Positions 24,869 through 32,893 are shown, counted from the first letter of the stretch. The stretch is DNA of 64,000 nucleotides from Micrococcales bacterium (GCA_009777345.1 WRMB01000016.1:1-64000); one strand, 5' to 3'. Notes: a model not told the origin generated them from the sequence alone. Made by a program: numbers and translations.

Positions 24869-25574
24869 GACAGTGTCCGACAAGATGCCCGATCCGGTCG
24901 GGCCTGACGACGCTGCGTGCGACGAGGCGGTGAGCGTCGTGCTGGTCGACGACCACGCCCTGGTCCGGGCCGGGGTGCGCACCTCCCTGGGTGCCGCGGT
25001 GCGCGTCGTCGGGGAGGCCGCCGACGTGGAGCAGGCCGTGGCGGTGGTGCACGAGCAGCGCCCGGCCGTGGTGCTGCTCGACGTGCACCTGCCGGGCGGC
25101 GCGGGCGGCGGCGGGGCGGAGGTCATCACCCGCTGCGCCGACCGGCGCGATGTCACCCGGTTCCTGGCGCTGTCGGTCTCGGACGCCGCCGAGGACGTCG
25201 TCGCGGTGATCCGGGCCGGTGCCCGCGGCTACGTGACCAAGGCGATCGACGGGGCGGCGCTGACCGCCGCGGTGGTCCGGGTGGCCGGGGGCGACGCGGT
25301 GTTCTCCCCGCGCCTGGCCGGGTTCGTCCTGGACGCCTTCGGCACCGCCGGGGCCGACGTGGCGACCACCGACGACGAGCTGGACCGGCTGACGGCCCGC
25401 GAGCGCGAGGTGATGCGTCTCATCGCCCGCGGCTACACCTACCGGGAGGCGGCCAGCGAGCTGTTCATCTCGGTGAAGACCGTCGAGACCCATGTCTCGG
25501 CGGTGCTGCGCAAGCTCCAGCTCTCCAACCGCAACGAGCTGACCCGGTGGGCCGCCGACCGTCGGCTGCTGTGA
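24852..25574 (+). CDS. NarL/LuxR-family response regulator
   Basis: The 240-residue product is a two-component response regulator. The receiver domain has VVLVDDHALVRAGVRTSL (acidic pair), VVLLDVHLPGG (phosphorylated Asp) and the conserved Lys in GYVTKAIDGAAL; the C-terminal LuxR-type HTH has LTAREREVMRLIARGYTYRE and SVKTVETHVSAVLRKLQLSN. The GTG at 24852, with GGAGAGGACC just upstream, overlaps the kinase gene, so the two are translated together. The likely targets are the divergent PspC operon and its own promoter, by analogy with similar systems. Confidence 0.94.
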   Translation: MTAVPETVSDKMPDPVGPDDAACDEAVSVVLVDDHALVRAGVRTSLGAAVRVVGEAADVEQAVAVVHEQRPAVVLLDVHLPGGAGGGGAEVITRCADRRDVTRFLALSVSDAAEDVVAVIRAGARGYVTKAIDGAALTAAVVRVAGGDAVFSPRLAGFVLDAFGTAGADVATTDDELDRLTAREREVMRLIARGYTYREAASELFISVKTVETHVSAVLRKLQLSNRNELTRWAADRRLL

Positions 25575-25723
25575 CGTCCGGGATCGCCGCCGGGTGGATC
25601 AGGGCTCAGCCCGGATCTGTACCCAGGACCGCCCCCAGTGCGGGCGGGGAGTGGATAGGCTAGGTGGTGTCGGCCGTCCTCATCGGGCTGGGCAGGCCGT
25701 TCGCTTGAGAATCGGGACACGTC

Positions 25724-26386
25724 ATGAGCACGAGGAGCGCTCCGACGTCGGTCGCCGCGTCGGATGCCGACGGGCGGGGGCCGTCGTGCGGTGGCCTCGG
25801 CGCGCCCGGGACCGGGCTCAGCGGAAAGGTGAGCCTGCTGTCGTCCGGGACCAGAGTCAGGGTGCGTCTGGACGCTGGTGCCGTCGCAGGGCCGGACCGG
25901 CCCGCTGCCGTCCCGAGCGGCGGCTACGGCTGGGGCTGGCGGGACGAGGCCGGGACGACCAGCCGCGGGGCGGGTATCCGCAGGCTCGGAGTCGCAGACG
26001 CGCACGGCGTGGCCGTCTCGGACGTCTCGGACGCCGTCGCCGCCCGGGTGATGCCTCTGCTGCGCGTCGGTCCGCTCGCCGGTATCGCGACGGTGCTGTC
26101 CGACCTGGTGTCGTCGCTCACCTCGGCCGACCTGGACGCGCTGGCGCACGGCGTCGACTACACCGAGGCGTTCTACCCGCCGGACCTCCCGTCGGGCCTG
26201 GACGCCAAGAGCGCGGCGGGCTGGGGACTGCAGATCTATTCTCCCGGCACCAGCCTTCCGACCACCGCCGACCTCGACGACGCCGGGCTCGGGCCGGTCG
26301 ACGAGCTGTGGGCGGGTGCGCTCGACTACGGGTCGGCCGACGACGAGGCGCCCGGGTCCGACGTCTGGTGGTCCTACCATGAGTGA
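25724..26386 (+). CDS. Hypothetical protein
   Basis: I do not recognise this 220-residue protein. It begins with a low-complexity Ser/Gly/Ala stretch, then a Gly-Trp segment GGYGWGWRDEAGTTSRG, a helical part (MPLLRVGPLAGIATVLSDLV), and an acidic Trp/Tyr-rich end (DEAPGSDVWWSYHE). No signal peptide or membrane helix is evident. It overlaps the start of the next gene by eight bases, so the two probably work together. ATG start at 25724 with GGGAC upstream. It follows the kinase/regulator operon by 150 bp. Confidence 0.65.
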   Translation: MSTRSAPTSVAASDADGRGPSCGGLGAPGTGLSGKVSLLSSGTRVRVRLDAGAVAGPDRPAAVPSGGYGWGWRDEAGTTSRGAGIRRLGVADAHGVAVSDVSDAVAARVMPLLRVGPLAGIATVLSDLVSSLTSADLDALAHGVDYTEAFYPPDLPSGLDAKSAAGWGLQIYSPGTSLPTTADLDDAGLGPVDELWAGALDYGSADDEAPGSDVWWSYHE

Positions 26387-27767
26387 CCCGGGGCGGGTGT
26401 CCGGCCGCGCGCAGACACCCAGGAGGAGAAGAGCCAGGCGGGTGCGTGACCAGCAGCGTCGGCTGGCGCTGGTGGTCACCACGGACCTGGGCGTACCGGA
26501 CGAGCCAGCCGCGTCCACGACCACGGACATGACCGGCCGGTGGAACATCCTCGACCGGGGGGTGCGTCCGTTGGTGGTGCGGTCCGACGGCACCTTCACG
26601 CTCTTCGACCACCGCGACGGCCGCACCGACGGCCGGTGGTTGCGGGTCTCGGACACCTTCGTCTCGCTGTTCGTCGACGGGCCGAAGCGGCACAGCATGT
26701 CCGCGATGCCCGACGGCCGGGTGTTCCTGTCCCGCTACGCCCTGCCCGGGTCGGCCAGCACACCAGAGCTGCTGTTCCGGTCGGTGCTGTCGTTCGAGGG
26801 GACGTGGGAGACGCCCTACCGGGACCGGGCCTCGCGGTACACCCCTGCCCCGCCCACGCAGATGAGCCTGGGTGCGGACAGGACGTTCTGCGCCGACCTC
26901 GGCCGCAGCGGCCAGGACGGCGCCGTCCTGGTCTGGTCGGGCATCTGGGCCAGGACCGACGACACCACGGCGACGCTGGACTACGTCGCCTGGGAGGTCG
27001 CCGACGGTGCCCGTCGCATGGCCGGCCACGGACAGACCACGCTGGAGCTGCACGAGGACGGGACCATGACGGTCGCCGCGCTCGACAAGGTGTTCTACCC
27101 AGCCCCAGGCACGGTCCGCGCGGTCGGCGACGCGCCGCTGGCGACAGCCGAGGAACCTGATGTGCTGCTCTGCCCCCTCGCCGTCGAGGACCCGCCCGAG
27201 GCAGAGACCGAACCGGACGCGCCGACCCAGGACGGCGAGGCGCCCCCGGAAGGTCGGGCCGACCAGGACGCGGCCCCGGCGCGTCGGCGACGCCGTCGAG
27301 CCGTCCGGCCCGAGGGCCCGGCAGCGGCCCAGCGTCTGGCCTCCGAGGACGCGGTCGGCACCGTCGAGCTGCCGCCGCTCGGCCCGGCGCAGCGCCTGGC
27401 CTCCCAGCGGGATGCCGTCGCCACCACCGAGCTGGAGCTGGTCGACCTGGCCGGTCTGGCGGAGCCGACCGTCGGGAACGGCGCGGTGCTTCCGGTCGCC
27501 CGGACGACGGCCGACGACGGGACGCCGGTCGTCGTCGTGCTGCACGTCGCCGCCGACGGCCTCCTGCAGGTAGGTGCCCTCCCGGCCCCGGCCGACGAGG
27601 TCGCGGACCGGCTGCCCGCCAGCCCGTCGGCCGCCGCTGCCCAGGACACCACCCAGATGCTCCCGGTGGCCGTGACCACGGTCGACGGGACGCGGGTCGT
27701 CGTCGTGCTGTACGTCGACGAGAACGACGACCTGCAGGTGGGTGCGGTCCCGACGTCGGACTGTTAG
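26379..27767 (+). CDS. Hypothetical protein with C-terminal tandem repeats
   Basis: The 462-residue product is unrecognised. An Arg-rich N-terminus (TPRRRRARRVRDQQRR) leads to a beta-rich domain of about 240 residues (MTGRWNILDRGVRPLVVRSD, GTWETPYRDRASRYTPAP). An Arg cluster and two short repeats beginning AQRLAS (residues about 325 and 347) follow. The C-terminus carries two copies of a 34-residue beta unit: VLPVARTTADDGTPVVVVLH and MLPVAVTTVDGTRVVVVLYV, each ending with LQVGA. No signal peptide. The ATG at 26379 lies inside the end of the preceding gene, so translation is coupled. Function unknown. Confidence 0.7.
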   Translation: MSDPGRVSGRAQTPRRRRARRVRDQQRRLALVVTTDLGVPDEPAASTTTDMTGRWNILDRGVRPLVVRSDGTFTLFDHRDGRTDGRWLRVSDTFVSLFVDGPKRHSMSAMPDGRVFLSRYALPGSASTPELLFRSVLSFEGTWETPYRDRASRYTPAPPTQMSLGADRTFCADLGRSGQDGAVLVWSGIWARTDDTTATLDYVAWEVADGARRMAGHGQTTLELHEDGTMTVAALDKVFYPAPGTVRAVGDAPLATAEEPDVLLCPLAVEDPPEAETEPDAPTQDGEAPPEGRADQDAAPARRRRRRAVRPEGPAAAQRLASEDAVGTVELPPLGPAQRLASQRDAVATTELELVDLAGLAEPTVGNGAVLPVARTTADDGTPVVVVLHVAADGLLQVGALPAPADEVADRLPASPSAAAAQDTTQMLPVAVTTVDGTRVVVVLYVDENDDLQVGAVPTSDC

Positions 27768-27892
27768 CAGACCGGCTGGCTCAGGCCCGGTGCTGCAGCT
27801 CGAAGTTCCGTCACCAGGCAGGTGTCCCGGTCGATCCAGAAGAAGGTCGGAGAGGTCCAGGCCATCCTCGTGCCCAACCCGGGAGACCGCTC

Positions 27893-28001
27893 ATGACCAC
27901 CGCACCGCCTGGACGACCGCGGGGGCGCCGAGCTGTTCGTCCTGGTCGTGGTGCTGGCCATGCTGGCCGCGCTGTGCCTGGTGGTAGACGGCGGACGGTA
28001 G
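27893..28001 (+). pseudogene. Frameshifted TadE/TadG-like N-terminal remnant
   Basis: One frame reads LDDRGGAELFVLVVVLAMLA then ALCLVVDGGR before a stop at 27999. This is the N-terminal hydrophobic segment typical of TadE/TadG-type pilus-assembly proteins (RG-A-x-E then a membrane helix ending VDGG). The ATG at 27893 (MTTAPPG) is in a different frame, so a one-base shift separates start and helix, and the rest of the gene is missing. It is probably a decayed remnant of a Tad pilus or secretion locus. Confidence 0.5.
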
Positions 28002-28031
28002 GTGTGGGCACGGCCCCCTAGGCTGGGTCTG

Positions 28032-30572
28032 ATGACCTCGCTGTTCGACTACCTGCCCGGGTTTCCTGCCGCCGCTCACGGCACGGTGCCGTCGGCGCAG
28101 GCGATGCTGCCCACCGCTGTGCCTGCTTCCGAGCTGCCGACCCAGGACGCCGACCCAGCGGCGTCCGCCGATGTGGACGCCCTGCTCGACGGGCTGAACC
28201 CGCAGCAGCGGGCTGCGGTGGTCCACGCCGGGCCGCCGCTGCTCATCGTGGCCGGGGCCGGGTCCGGCAAGACCCGCGTGCTCACCCACCGGATCGCCTA
28301 CCTGCTGGCCACCGGGCGGGCCCGGCCCGGGCAGGTGCTGGCCATCACCTTCACCAACAAGGCCGCGGCCCAGATGCGGGAACGGGTGGCTGACCTGGTC
28401 GGGCCCGTGGCGCAGCGGATGTGGGTCTCGACGTTCCACTCCGCCTGCGTGCGGATCCTGCGCCGGGAGGCGGCCACGCTGGGCCTGCGGAGCAGCTTCT
28501 CGATCTACGACGCCGCGGACTCGCTGCGTCTGATCACCCTGGTCGCCCGCGAGCTGGACCTGGACCCCAAGAAGTACCCGCCGAAGACGCTGGCGCACAA
28601 GATCTCCAACCTCAAGGACGAGCTGGTCGACGCCGAGGACTACGCCCGCACACCGACCAGCACCGGCACCGACGACAGCTTTGACGAAGTCCTGGCCAGC
28701 GTGTACCAGCGCTACTCGGCCCGGCTGCGCCAGGCCCAGGCCCTGGACTTCGACGACCTCATCATGACCACGGTCCACCTGCTCCAGGCCTTCGACCACG
28801 TCGCCGAGCACTACCGCCGCCGCTTCCGTCACATCCTGGTCGACGAGTACCAAGACACCAACCACGCCCAGTACGTCCTGGTCCGCGAGCTGGTCGGCCC
28901 GTCACGCGACGGCACACCCCGGTTCGAGGGTTCCACGCCGGTTCGAGGGTTTGAACCGCCTGATCGGCGTGAAACCCTCGAACCGGGCCTGCCCCCGGGC
29001 GAGCTGACCGTCGTGGGGGACGCTGATCAGTCGATCTATGCTTTCCGCGGGGCGGATATCCGCAATATCGTGGAGTTTGAGGCGGACTTCCCGGACGCCT
29101 GCACTATCGCGCTGGAGCAGAACTACCGGTCGACCCAGACCATCTTGTCGGCCGCCAACGCGGTCATCGCCAAGAACCCGGGTCGCAAGCCCAAACGCCT
29201 GTGGACCGACGCGGGCGCCGGGCGGCAGATCGTCGCCTACGTCGCCGACGACGAGCGTGCCGAGGCCCAGTTCGTCGTCTCCGAGATCGGCGCCCTGGCC
29301 GACGCGTCGGGGGTGCGCCCCGGTGACGTTGCCGTGTTCTACCGGGCGAACGCCCAGTCCCGGGCCCTGGAGGACGCGCTGGTCCGGGCCGACCTGCCGT
29401 ACCGGGTGGTCGGCGGCACCCGGTTCTACGACCGCAAGGAGGTCAAGGACGCCGTCGCCTACCTGCGCGCCGTGGCCAACCCGGACGACGACGTCAACCT
29501 GCGCCGCATCCTCAACGTGCCCAAGCGCGGCCTGGGGGAGCGGTCCGAGGCCATGGTCGCCGCCTACGCCCAGCGCGCGGGCCTCTCGTTCGGCGCCGCC
29601 CTGGAACGGCTCGACGACGTCCCCGGCCTGGGCACCCGGGCGGTGAGCGGCCTGCGCTCGTTCGCCACGCTCCTGGCCGAGCTGCGCGACCTGGCCGTGA
29701 CGGCAGGTCCGGCCCAGGTACTGGGTGCGGTGCTCGACCGCACGGGCTATCTGGCCGAGCTGCGGGCCTCGGACGACCCGCAGGACGCCGGCCGGATCGA
29801 CAACCTGGCCGAGCTGCACGCCGTGGCCGCCGAGTTCGAGAAGGCCGAGCCCGAGGGCGACCTGGCCGATTTCCTGGAACGGGTGTCCCTGGTGGCCGAC
29901 TCCGACCAGATCCCGTCCGACCAGGCGGCCGACCAAGGCGTCGTCACCCTGATGACCCTGCACACCGCCAAGGGTCTGGAGTTTCCGGTCGTGTTCCTCA
30001 CCGGCCTGGAGGACGGCACCTTCCCCCACCTGCGCTCGCTGGCCGACCAGACCCAGCTGGCCGAGGAGCGCCGCCTGGCCTACGTCGGCCTGACCCGGGC
30101 CCGCCAGCGCCTGTACCTCTCCCGGGCGGCGGTGCGCACCGCCTGGGGCACGCCCAACGAGTTCCCGCCCAGCCGTTTCCTCGCCGACCTGCCCGACGAC
30201 CTGCTGGACTGGCGCCGCCGCGAGTCGTCCACCGCGACCCTGCGCGGCGGCTGGGGCTCCGGTTACGGCACTGGTTCTCGGGGCGGGCGGTCGGGCTCTG
30301 CTTCGTGGGGGTCCGACGACCGCCCCGCCGCCGGGGTGCGCCCCGCCGAACGCCCACCTCTGCCCCGCACCGGCGCGACCTTCGGCTCGGCCACCCCCCG
30401 CCCCGACGTGCCGTCCCTGGACCTGGGCGACCAGGTCACCCACGACGCCTACGGCCTGGGCACCGTCATCGCCCTGGAAGGCGCGGGCCACAACGCCGTC
30501 GCCAAGATCGACTTCGGCAGCGCCGGCACCAAACGCCTCATCCTGCGCTACGCCCCGGTCACCAAGCTGTAG
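28032..30572 (+). CDS. pcrA: ATP-dependent DNA helicase PcrA/UvrD
   Basis: The 846-residue product is the superfamily 1 helicase PcrA (3'-5' unwinding in repair and replication). Motifs are VAGAGSGKTRVLTHR (I), ITFTNKAAAQMRER (Ia), LVDEYQDTNHAQY (II), GDADQSIYAFRGADI (III), LEQNYRSTQTIL (IV), MTLHTAKGLEFPVV (V) and AYVGLTRARQRLYL (VI). The C-terminus has the usual Gly/Ser linker and a Tudor-like RNA-polymerase-binding end (LGDQVTHDAYGLGTVIALEG). Residues about 296-318, between motifs II and III, are an in-frame palindromic insertion that normal PcrA lacks. The ATG at 28032 is preferred over the upstream ATG at 28002. Confidence 0.96.
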   Translation: MTSLFDYLPGFPAAAHGTVPSAQAMLPTAVPASELPTQDADPAASADVDALLDGLNPQQRAAVVHAGPPLLIVAGAGSGKTRVLTHRIAYLLATGRARPGQVLAITFTNKAAAQMRERVADLVGPVAQRMWVSTFHSACVRILRREAATLGLRSSFSIYDAADSLRLITLVARELDLDPKKYPPKTLAHKISNLKDELVDAEDYARTPTSTGTDDSFDEVLASVYQRYSARLRQAQALDFDDLIMTTVHLLQAFDHVAEHYRRRFRHILVDEYQDTNHAQYVLVRELVGPSRDGTPRFEGSTPVRGFEPPDRRETLEPGLPPGELTVVGDADQSIYAFRGADIRNIVEFEADFPDACTIALEQNYRSTQTILSAANAVIAKNPGRKPKRLWTDAGAGRQIVAYVADDERAEAQFVVSEIGALADASGVRPGDVAVFYRANAQSRALEDALVRADLPYRVVGGTRFYDRKEVKDAVAYLRAVANPDDDVNLRRILNVPKRGLGERSEAMVAAYAQRAGLSFGAALERLDDVPGLGTRAVSGLRSFATLLAELRDLAVTAGPAQVLGAVLDRTGYLAELRASDDPQDAGRIDNLAELHAVAAEFEKAEPEGDLADFLERVSLVADSDQIPSDQAADQGVVTLMTLHTAKGLEFPVVFLTGLEDGTFPHLRSLADQTQLAEERRLAYVGLTRARQRLYLSRAAVRTAWGTPNEFPPSRFLADLPDDLLDWRRRESSTATLRGGWGSGYGTGSRGGRSGSASWGSDDRPAAGVRPAERPPLPRTGATFGSATPRPDVPSLDLGDQVTHDAYGLGTVIALEGAGHNAVAKIDFGSAGTKRLILRYAPVTKL
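28919..28986. repeat. 68-bp palindromic element inside pcrA (family A)
   Basis: The 22-bp arms begin CCGGTTCGAGGGTTCCACGC and have one mismatch. The element is read in frame as RFEGSTPVRGFEPPDRRETL and then EPG. The same 68-bp design with nearly identical outer arms occurs at 56879-56946 in the maltokinase gene, read in the same frame. It sits between helicase motifs II and III. Confidence 0.92.
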
Positions 30573-30597
30573 GAGACCCCCGCTGCTGGCGGGTGCT

Positions 30598-31101
30598 TCA
30601 GGGGTCAGCCGGTGGGCTCAGGTGGGACGTCGGCAGCAGGAGCACCCGTTCCTCGGTCGGTGCGGCGATGAACCCGAACCTGCGCCAGAACGTCTCGGCG
30701 GCATCGTCGACCGGGTGGACGAGGACGAACATGAACCCTGCGTGGATCGACAGTCTTGCGCACCTGGTGAGCGCGTCTTGCAGCAGCGAGTGGCCCAGTC
30801 CGGCGCCCTGGTGGGCTGTGGCGACGGCGAATCTGCCGATCAGCAGCACCGGGACTGGTTGTGGTGCGCCGTGCCGGTGGGTCCTCGGGGTCGCCGTGCG
30901 TGAGACCGAACCGGTGGACAGCGCGTAGTACGCGACGACATCGCTGGAACCGTCGGTCACGACGAAGGTGCGCGATGCGCCGGTGCGCATATTGGCCCGG
31001 GCGCGTTCGACCAGCCACCGGTCGAGCGATTCGGTGCCGCAGGCGAAGCCGTCGAGCCGGTGCTCGTCCGACAACGGCCCGGGTACGAGGTACTCGGTCA
31101 C
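30598..31101 (-). CDS. GNAT-family toxin (TacT-like)
   Basis: The 167-residue product is a GNAT acetyltransferase of the TacT/AtaT toxin type, which blocks translation by acetylating aminoacyl-tRNA. It has the family start PGPLSDEHRLDGFACGTESL, the segment ASRTFVVTDGSSDVVAYYAL, and the acetyl-CoA loop LIGRFAVATAHQGAGLGHSL, ending GFMFVLVHPVDDAAETFWRR. The GTG at 31101 overlaps the stop of the DUF1778 antitoxin by four bases. It is the last gene of the unit and converges on pcrA, with 25 bp between the stops. Confidence 0.92.
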   Translation of the reverse strand: MTEYLVPGPLSDEHRLDGFACGTESLDRWLVERARANMRTGASRTFVVTDGSSDVVAYYALSTGSVSRTATPRTHRHGAPQPVPVLLIGRFAVATAHQGAGLGHSLLQDALTRCARLSIHAGFMFVLVHPVDDAAETFWRRFGFIAAPTEERVLLLPTSHLSPPADP

Positions 31102-31379
31102 TGCTTCGTGAACACCGACGGGGCGGCGAACAGGTCGGCCAGGCCGGGGTTCGGTTCGACCGGTGCGTCCATGAGCGCCTCGAGCTCGGCCCACCGCTCG
31201 GCTGGCACGCTGAACGTGCGCTGATCGGCCAGCACCTCGTCGGCCCGGGCGACGGCGACCTGGACCGCGAAGTCTGTTACCGAACGTCCGAGGGCTGCGG
31301 CGGCAGCCTCGATGGTCTGCTTCTGCCGGGTCGTGACCCGCAGGGCGATGCGCTCGCTCTTCGCCGGTCCGGCCGTCAT
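31098..31379 (-). CDS. DUF1778-family antitoxin (TacA-like)
   Basis: The 93-residue product is a ribbon-helix-helix antitoxin: KSERIALRVTTRQKQTIEAA forms the DNA-binding RHH part, LGRSVTDFAVQVAVARADEV the second helix, and the C-terminal tail (residues about 55-93, with SVPAERWAELEALMDAP) wraps the GNAT toxin. The ATG at 31379 is preferred; upstream in-frame ATGs lie in a promoter-like repeat. It is translated with the toxin through a GTGA overlap. GTAC-N7-GTAC at 31389-31403, ten bases upstream of the start, is a plausible operator. Confidence 0.93.
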   Translation of the reverse strand: MTAGPAKSERIALRVTTRQKQTIEAAAAALGRSVTDFAVQVAVARADEVLADQRTFSVPAERWAELEALMDAPVEPNPGLADLFAAPSVFTKQ

Positions 31380-31428
31380 ACCGTCACTGTACGCCTGTTG
31401 TACGTCCATGATCAAGACGCTTCTCTGT

Positions 31429-31486
31429 TCTGCCATGAGTCCATCGTGGCCCACCTCCAGGCCCTGGAGCGGACAGCCTGTGGATA
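31429..31486 (-). promoter_or_regulatory. 58-bp conserved leader upstream of the GNAT TA operon
   Basis: This 58-base segment matches the segment at 32815-32872 at about 48 of 58 positions, and both lie in the same orientation 40-60 bp upstream of a toxin-antitoxin operon. On the minus strand it contains TATCCACAGG (one change from a DnaA box) and GTGGGCCACGATGGACTCATG. It is probably a shared promoter region. Confidence 0.55.
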
Positions 31487-31512
31487 TCTGAGATCGGCGG
31501 ACGAGGCTCAGG

Positions 31513-31821
31513 TCACAGCGGGACGTCGAGGTCGAACGCGAGGACCAGAGCCCGGGCCAGGGCCCGTTCCTGGTCGGGCAACAGGTAGCCGATGGCGCGC
31601 CGCAGCGTCGTGGCGGGGACCGTCGTGACGTTGTCGCAGCTGATGACGCTGTCGTGGTCGAGTCCGTTGGCCGGGCCGACCGGGACCTCGGTGGACAGGC
31701 CGCGCACCGTCGAGGTGATCGGCGCGATGGTGAGGTTCCGCAGCCGGGGCCGCACGATCGCGCGGGTCAGCACCACCGCCGGGCGCACCTTGTCCATCTC
31801 GACCAGGTAGACAGGACGCAT
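31513..31821 (-). CDS. MazF/PemK-family toxin
   Basis: The 102-residue product is a MazF/PemK endoribonuclease toxin. It has MRPVYLVEMDKVRPAVVLTR at the N-terminus (the KxRPAVVL core with the catalytic Arg), NLTIAPITSTVRGLSTEVPV with the catalytic Ser/Thr region, and SVISCDNVTTVPATTLRRAI. It should cleave mRNA. The ATG at 31821 overlaps the stop of its antitoxin by three bases (ATGA-like). It is the second of three toxin-antitoxin modules stacked in 2.2 kb. Confidence 0.93.
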   Translation of the reverse strand: MRPVYLVEMDKVRPAVVLTRAIVRPRLRNLTIAPITSTVRGLSTEVPVGPANGLDHDSVISCDNVTTVPATTLRRAIGYLLPDQERALARALVLAFDLDVPL

Positions 31822-32057
31822 CAGGCCAGGTCCACCGGCCGGGTCGCGGCCCACGCCGCCAGGGCGTCGAGGTCGTCCGGGTCGTCTGAGGTTGCCGCCA
31901 GGATCGCCGCGTCACGCTCGGCCAGCACCCGGCGCAGGTGCCGTTCCAGTGCTTGCTCCACCACCGAGGCGCGGCTGCGCGCGTCGCCCGAGGCGATCAG
32001 GTCGTCGACCGACCGCACCAGATCGTCCGGCAGCCGGACCGTGATCTGCATGCTCAT
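31821..32057 (-). CDS. Ribbon-helix-helix antitoxin of the MazF pair
   Basis: The 78-residue product is a CopG/MazE-like RHH antitoxin. MQITVRLPDDLVRSVDDLIA is the beta strand plus first helix, and ARSRASVVEQALERHLRRVL the second helix; the acidic tail (ATSDDPDDLDALAAWAATRP) should bind MazF. ATG start at 32057 (MSMQ); the ATG two codons later is also possible. It is upstream of and overlaps the toxin, the normal order for autoregulated pairs. The region just upstream (32058-32084) is only 27 bp, so its promoter overlaps the 3' end of vapC. Confidence 0.92.
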   Translation of the reverse strand: MSMQITVRLPDDLVRSVDDLIASGDARSRASVVEQALERHLRRVLAERDAAILAATSDDPDDLDALAAWAATRPVDLA

Positions 32058-32084
32058 CCCGTAATGGTATCAAGTCTGGGATTA

Positions 32085-32519
32085 CTATTGGGATGCGTCG
32101 GTGGACCAGTCTTCGACCGTCAGGTCGGCCACCCGGCCGAACTCGCGGAGGTTGTTGGTGACCAGGACGGCACCGACATACCGGGCGTGGGCGGCGATGG
32201 CCGAGTCGTTGTCGGAGATGGGACGGCCGACCGCGGCCAGCTCCTGACGGACCCGCACAATCTCGTCCACGGCGGCCGCATCCCACGCCAGCACCCCGTC
32301 GAGCCGACGGACGAACTCGTCGACGAGGCGTACGTGCCTGGGTGAGGCTTTCCGGCCGATGGCTCCGAACCGCATCTCGGCGTAGGTGATGGCTGACACC
32401 ACCAGCGTGTGACCGTCTGCCGCGGCCTGTGCCACGCGGTCGAGCAGGCCCGCGGGCTGGCGTCGCATGAGGAACGAGCAGATGTTCGTGTCGAGCATGT
32501 AGAGCCCGGGCGCGGTCAC
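32085..32519 (-). CDS. vapC: VapC-type PIN-domain toxin
   Basis: The 144-residue product is a VapC ribonuclease toxin with the PIN active-site acids: D of YMLDTNICSFL, E of AITYAEMRFGA, and the DNDS cluster in PISDNDSAIAAHARYVGA, followed by LVTNNLREFGRV. VapC toxins cleave tRNA or rRNA and need Mg2+. The GTG at 32519 overlaps the vapB stop by four bases. A longer in-frame extension upstream runs through vapB in another frame and is rejected. Confidence 0.94.
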   Translation of the reverse strand: MTAPGLYMLDTNICSFLMRRQPAGLLDRVAQAAADGHTLVVSAITYAEMRFGAIGRKASPRHVRLVDEFVRRLDGVLAWDAAAVDEIVRVRQELAAVGRPISDNDSAIAAHARYVGAVLVTNNLREFGRVADLTVEDWSTDASQ

Positions 32520-32755
32520 TCGTCGGGCTCCTCGAAGACGGGCCGAGGTGCGACGACGGTCGGGCGGACCGCGAGGAAGTCGTCGTCGGCTGCCGGGACC
32601 TCGGTGAACGAGGCCCACGTCGGACGGACCGGCCGCAACGTCAGGACGTCGCCGACCCGGTTGACCTCGAGCTCGGTGACTCCTTCGAACTCCATACTCT
32701 TGGGGATCCGGATCGCCTGGTTCGACCGGTTCCGGAAGATCGACACCGTCGTCAT
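32516..32755 (-). CDS. vapB: VapB-type antitoxin
   Basis: The 79-residue product is an AbrB-fold VapB/VagC antitoxin: MTTVSIFRNRSNQAIRIPKS, then FEGVTELEVNRVGDVLTLRP is the swapped-hairpin DNA-binding region, and the Pro/Glu-rich C-terminus (VVAPRPVFEEPDE) should cap VapC. The ATG at 32755 is chosen because GGAGGAGG lies seven bases upstream. A dyad, GCATA and TATGC (32778-32795), lies 23 bp upstream and is a likely operator for autorepression by VapBC. Confidence 0.93.
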   Translation of the reverse strand: MTTVSIFRNRSNQAIRIPKSMEFEGVTELEVNRVGDVLTLRPVRPTWASFTEVPAADDDFLAVRPTVVAPRPVFEEPDE

Positions 32756-32777
32756 CGCGATCACCTCCTCCTCCAAG

Positions 32778-32795
32778 CATACGCCGACATATGCT
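32778..32795. promoter_or_regulatory. vapBC operator candidate
   Basis: GCATACGCC-GACATATGC: outer GCATA/TATGC arms form a dyad 23 bp upstream of the vapB start, between the conserved 58-bp leader and the ribosome site. Position and symmetry fit autoregulation. Confidence 0.45.
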
Positions 32796-32814
32796 GCGTC
32801 GACCAGGGCGGGCT

Positions 32815-32872
32815 CTGTCATGAGGCCATCGTCGCCTACTTCCAGTCCCTGGATCCGGCAGCCTGTGGACAA
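32815..32872 (-). promoter_or_regulatory. 58-bp conserved leader upstream of vapBC
   Basis: This is the second copy of the 58-base segment at 31429-31486 (about 83 % identical). On the minus strand it opens with TTGTCCACA (its first T lying just outside the copy), an exact match to the DnaA-box form used in Streptomyces, and continues to GTAGGCGACGATGGCCTCATG. It is probably a promoter region shared by the two TA operons. Confidence 0.55.
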
Positions 32873-32893
32873 GTGGTCGGGGACCTGAACCGC

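Noticed and set aside
21827..25156. 1109-residue reading of the PspC gene extending across the kinase region
   Set aside because: Only the part from 23413 has family features; the upstream extension is antisense to the histidine kinase.
27821..27895. Tiny gene VSRSIQKKVGEVQAILVPNP before the TadE scrap
   Set aside because: Only 24 codons, no ribosome site, no recognised family; left as unproven.
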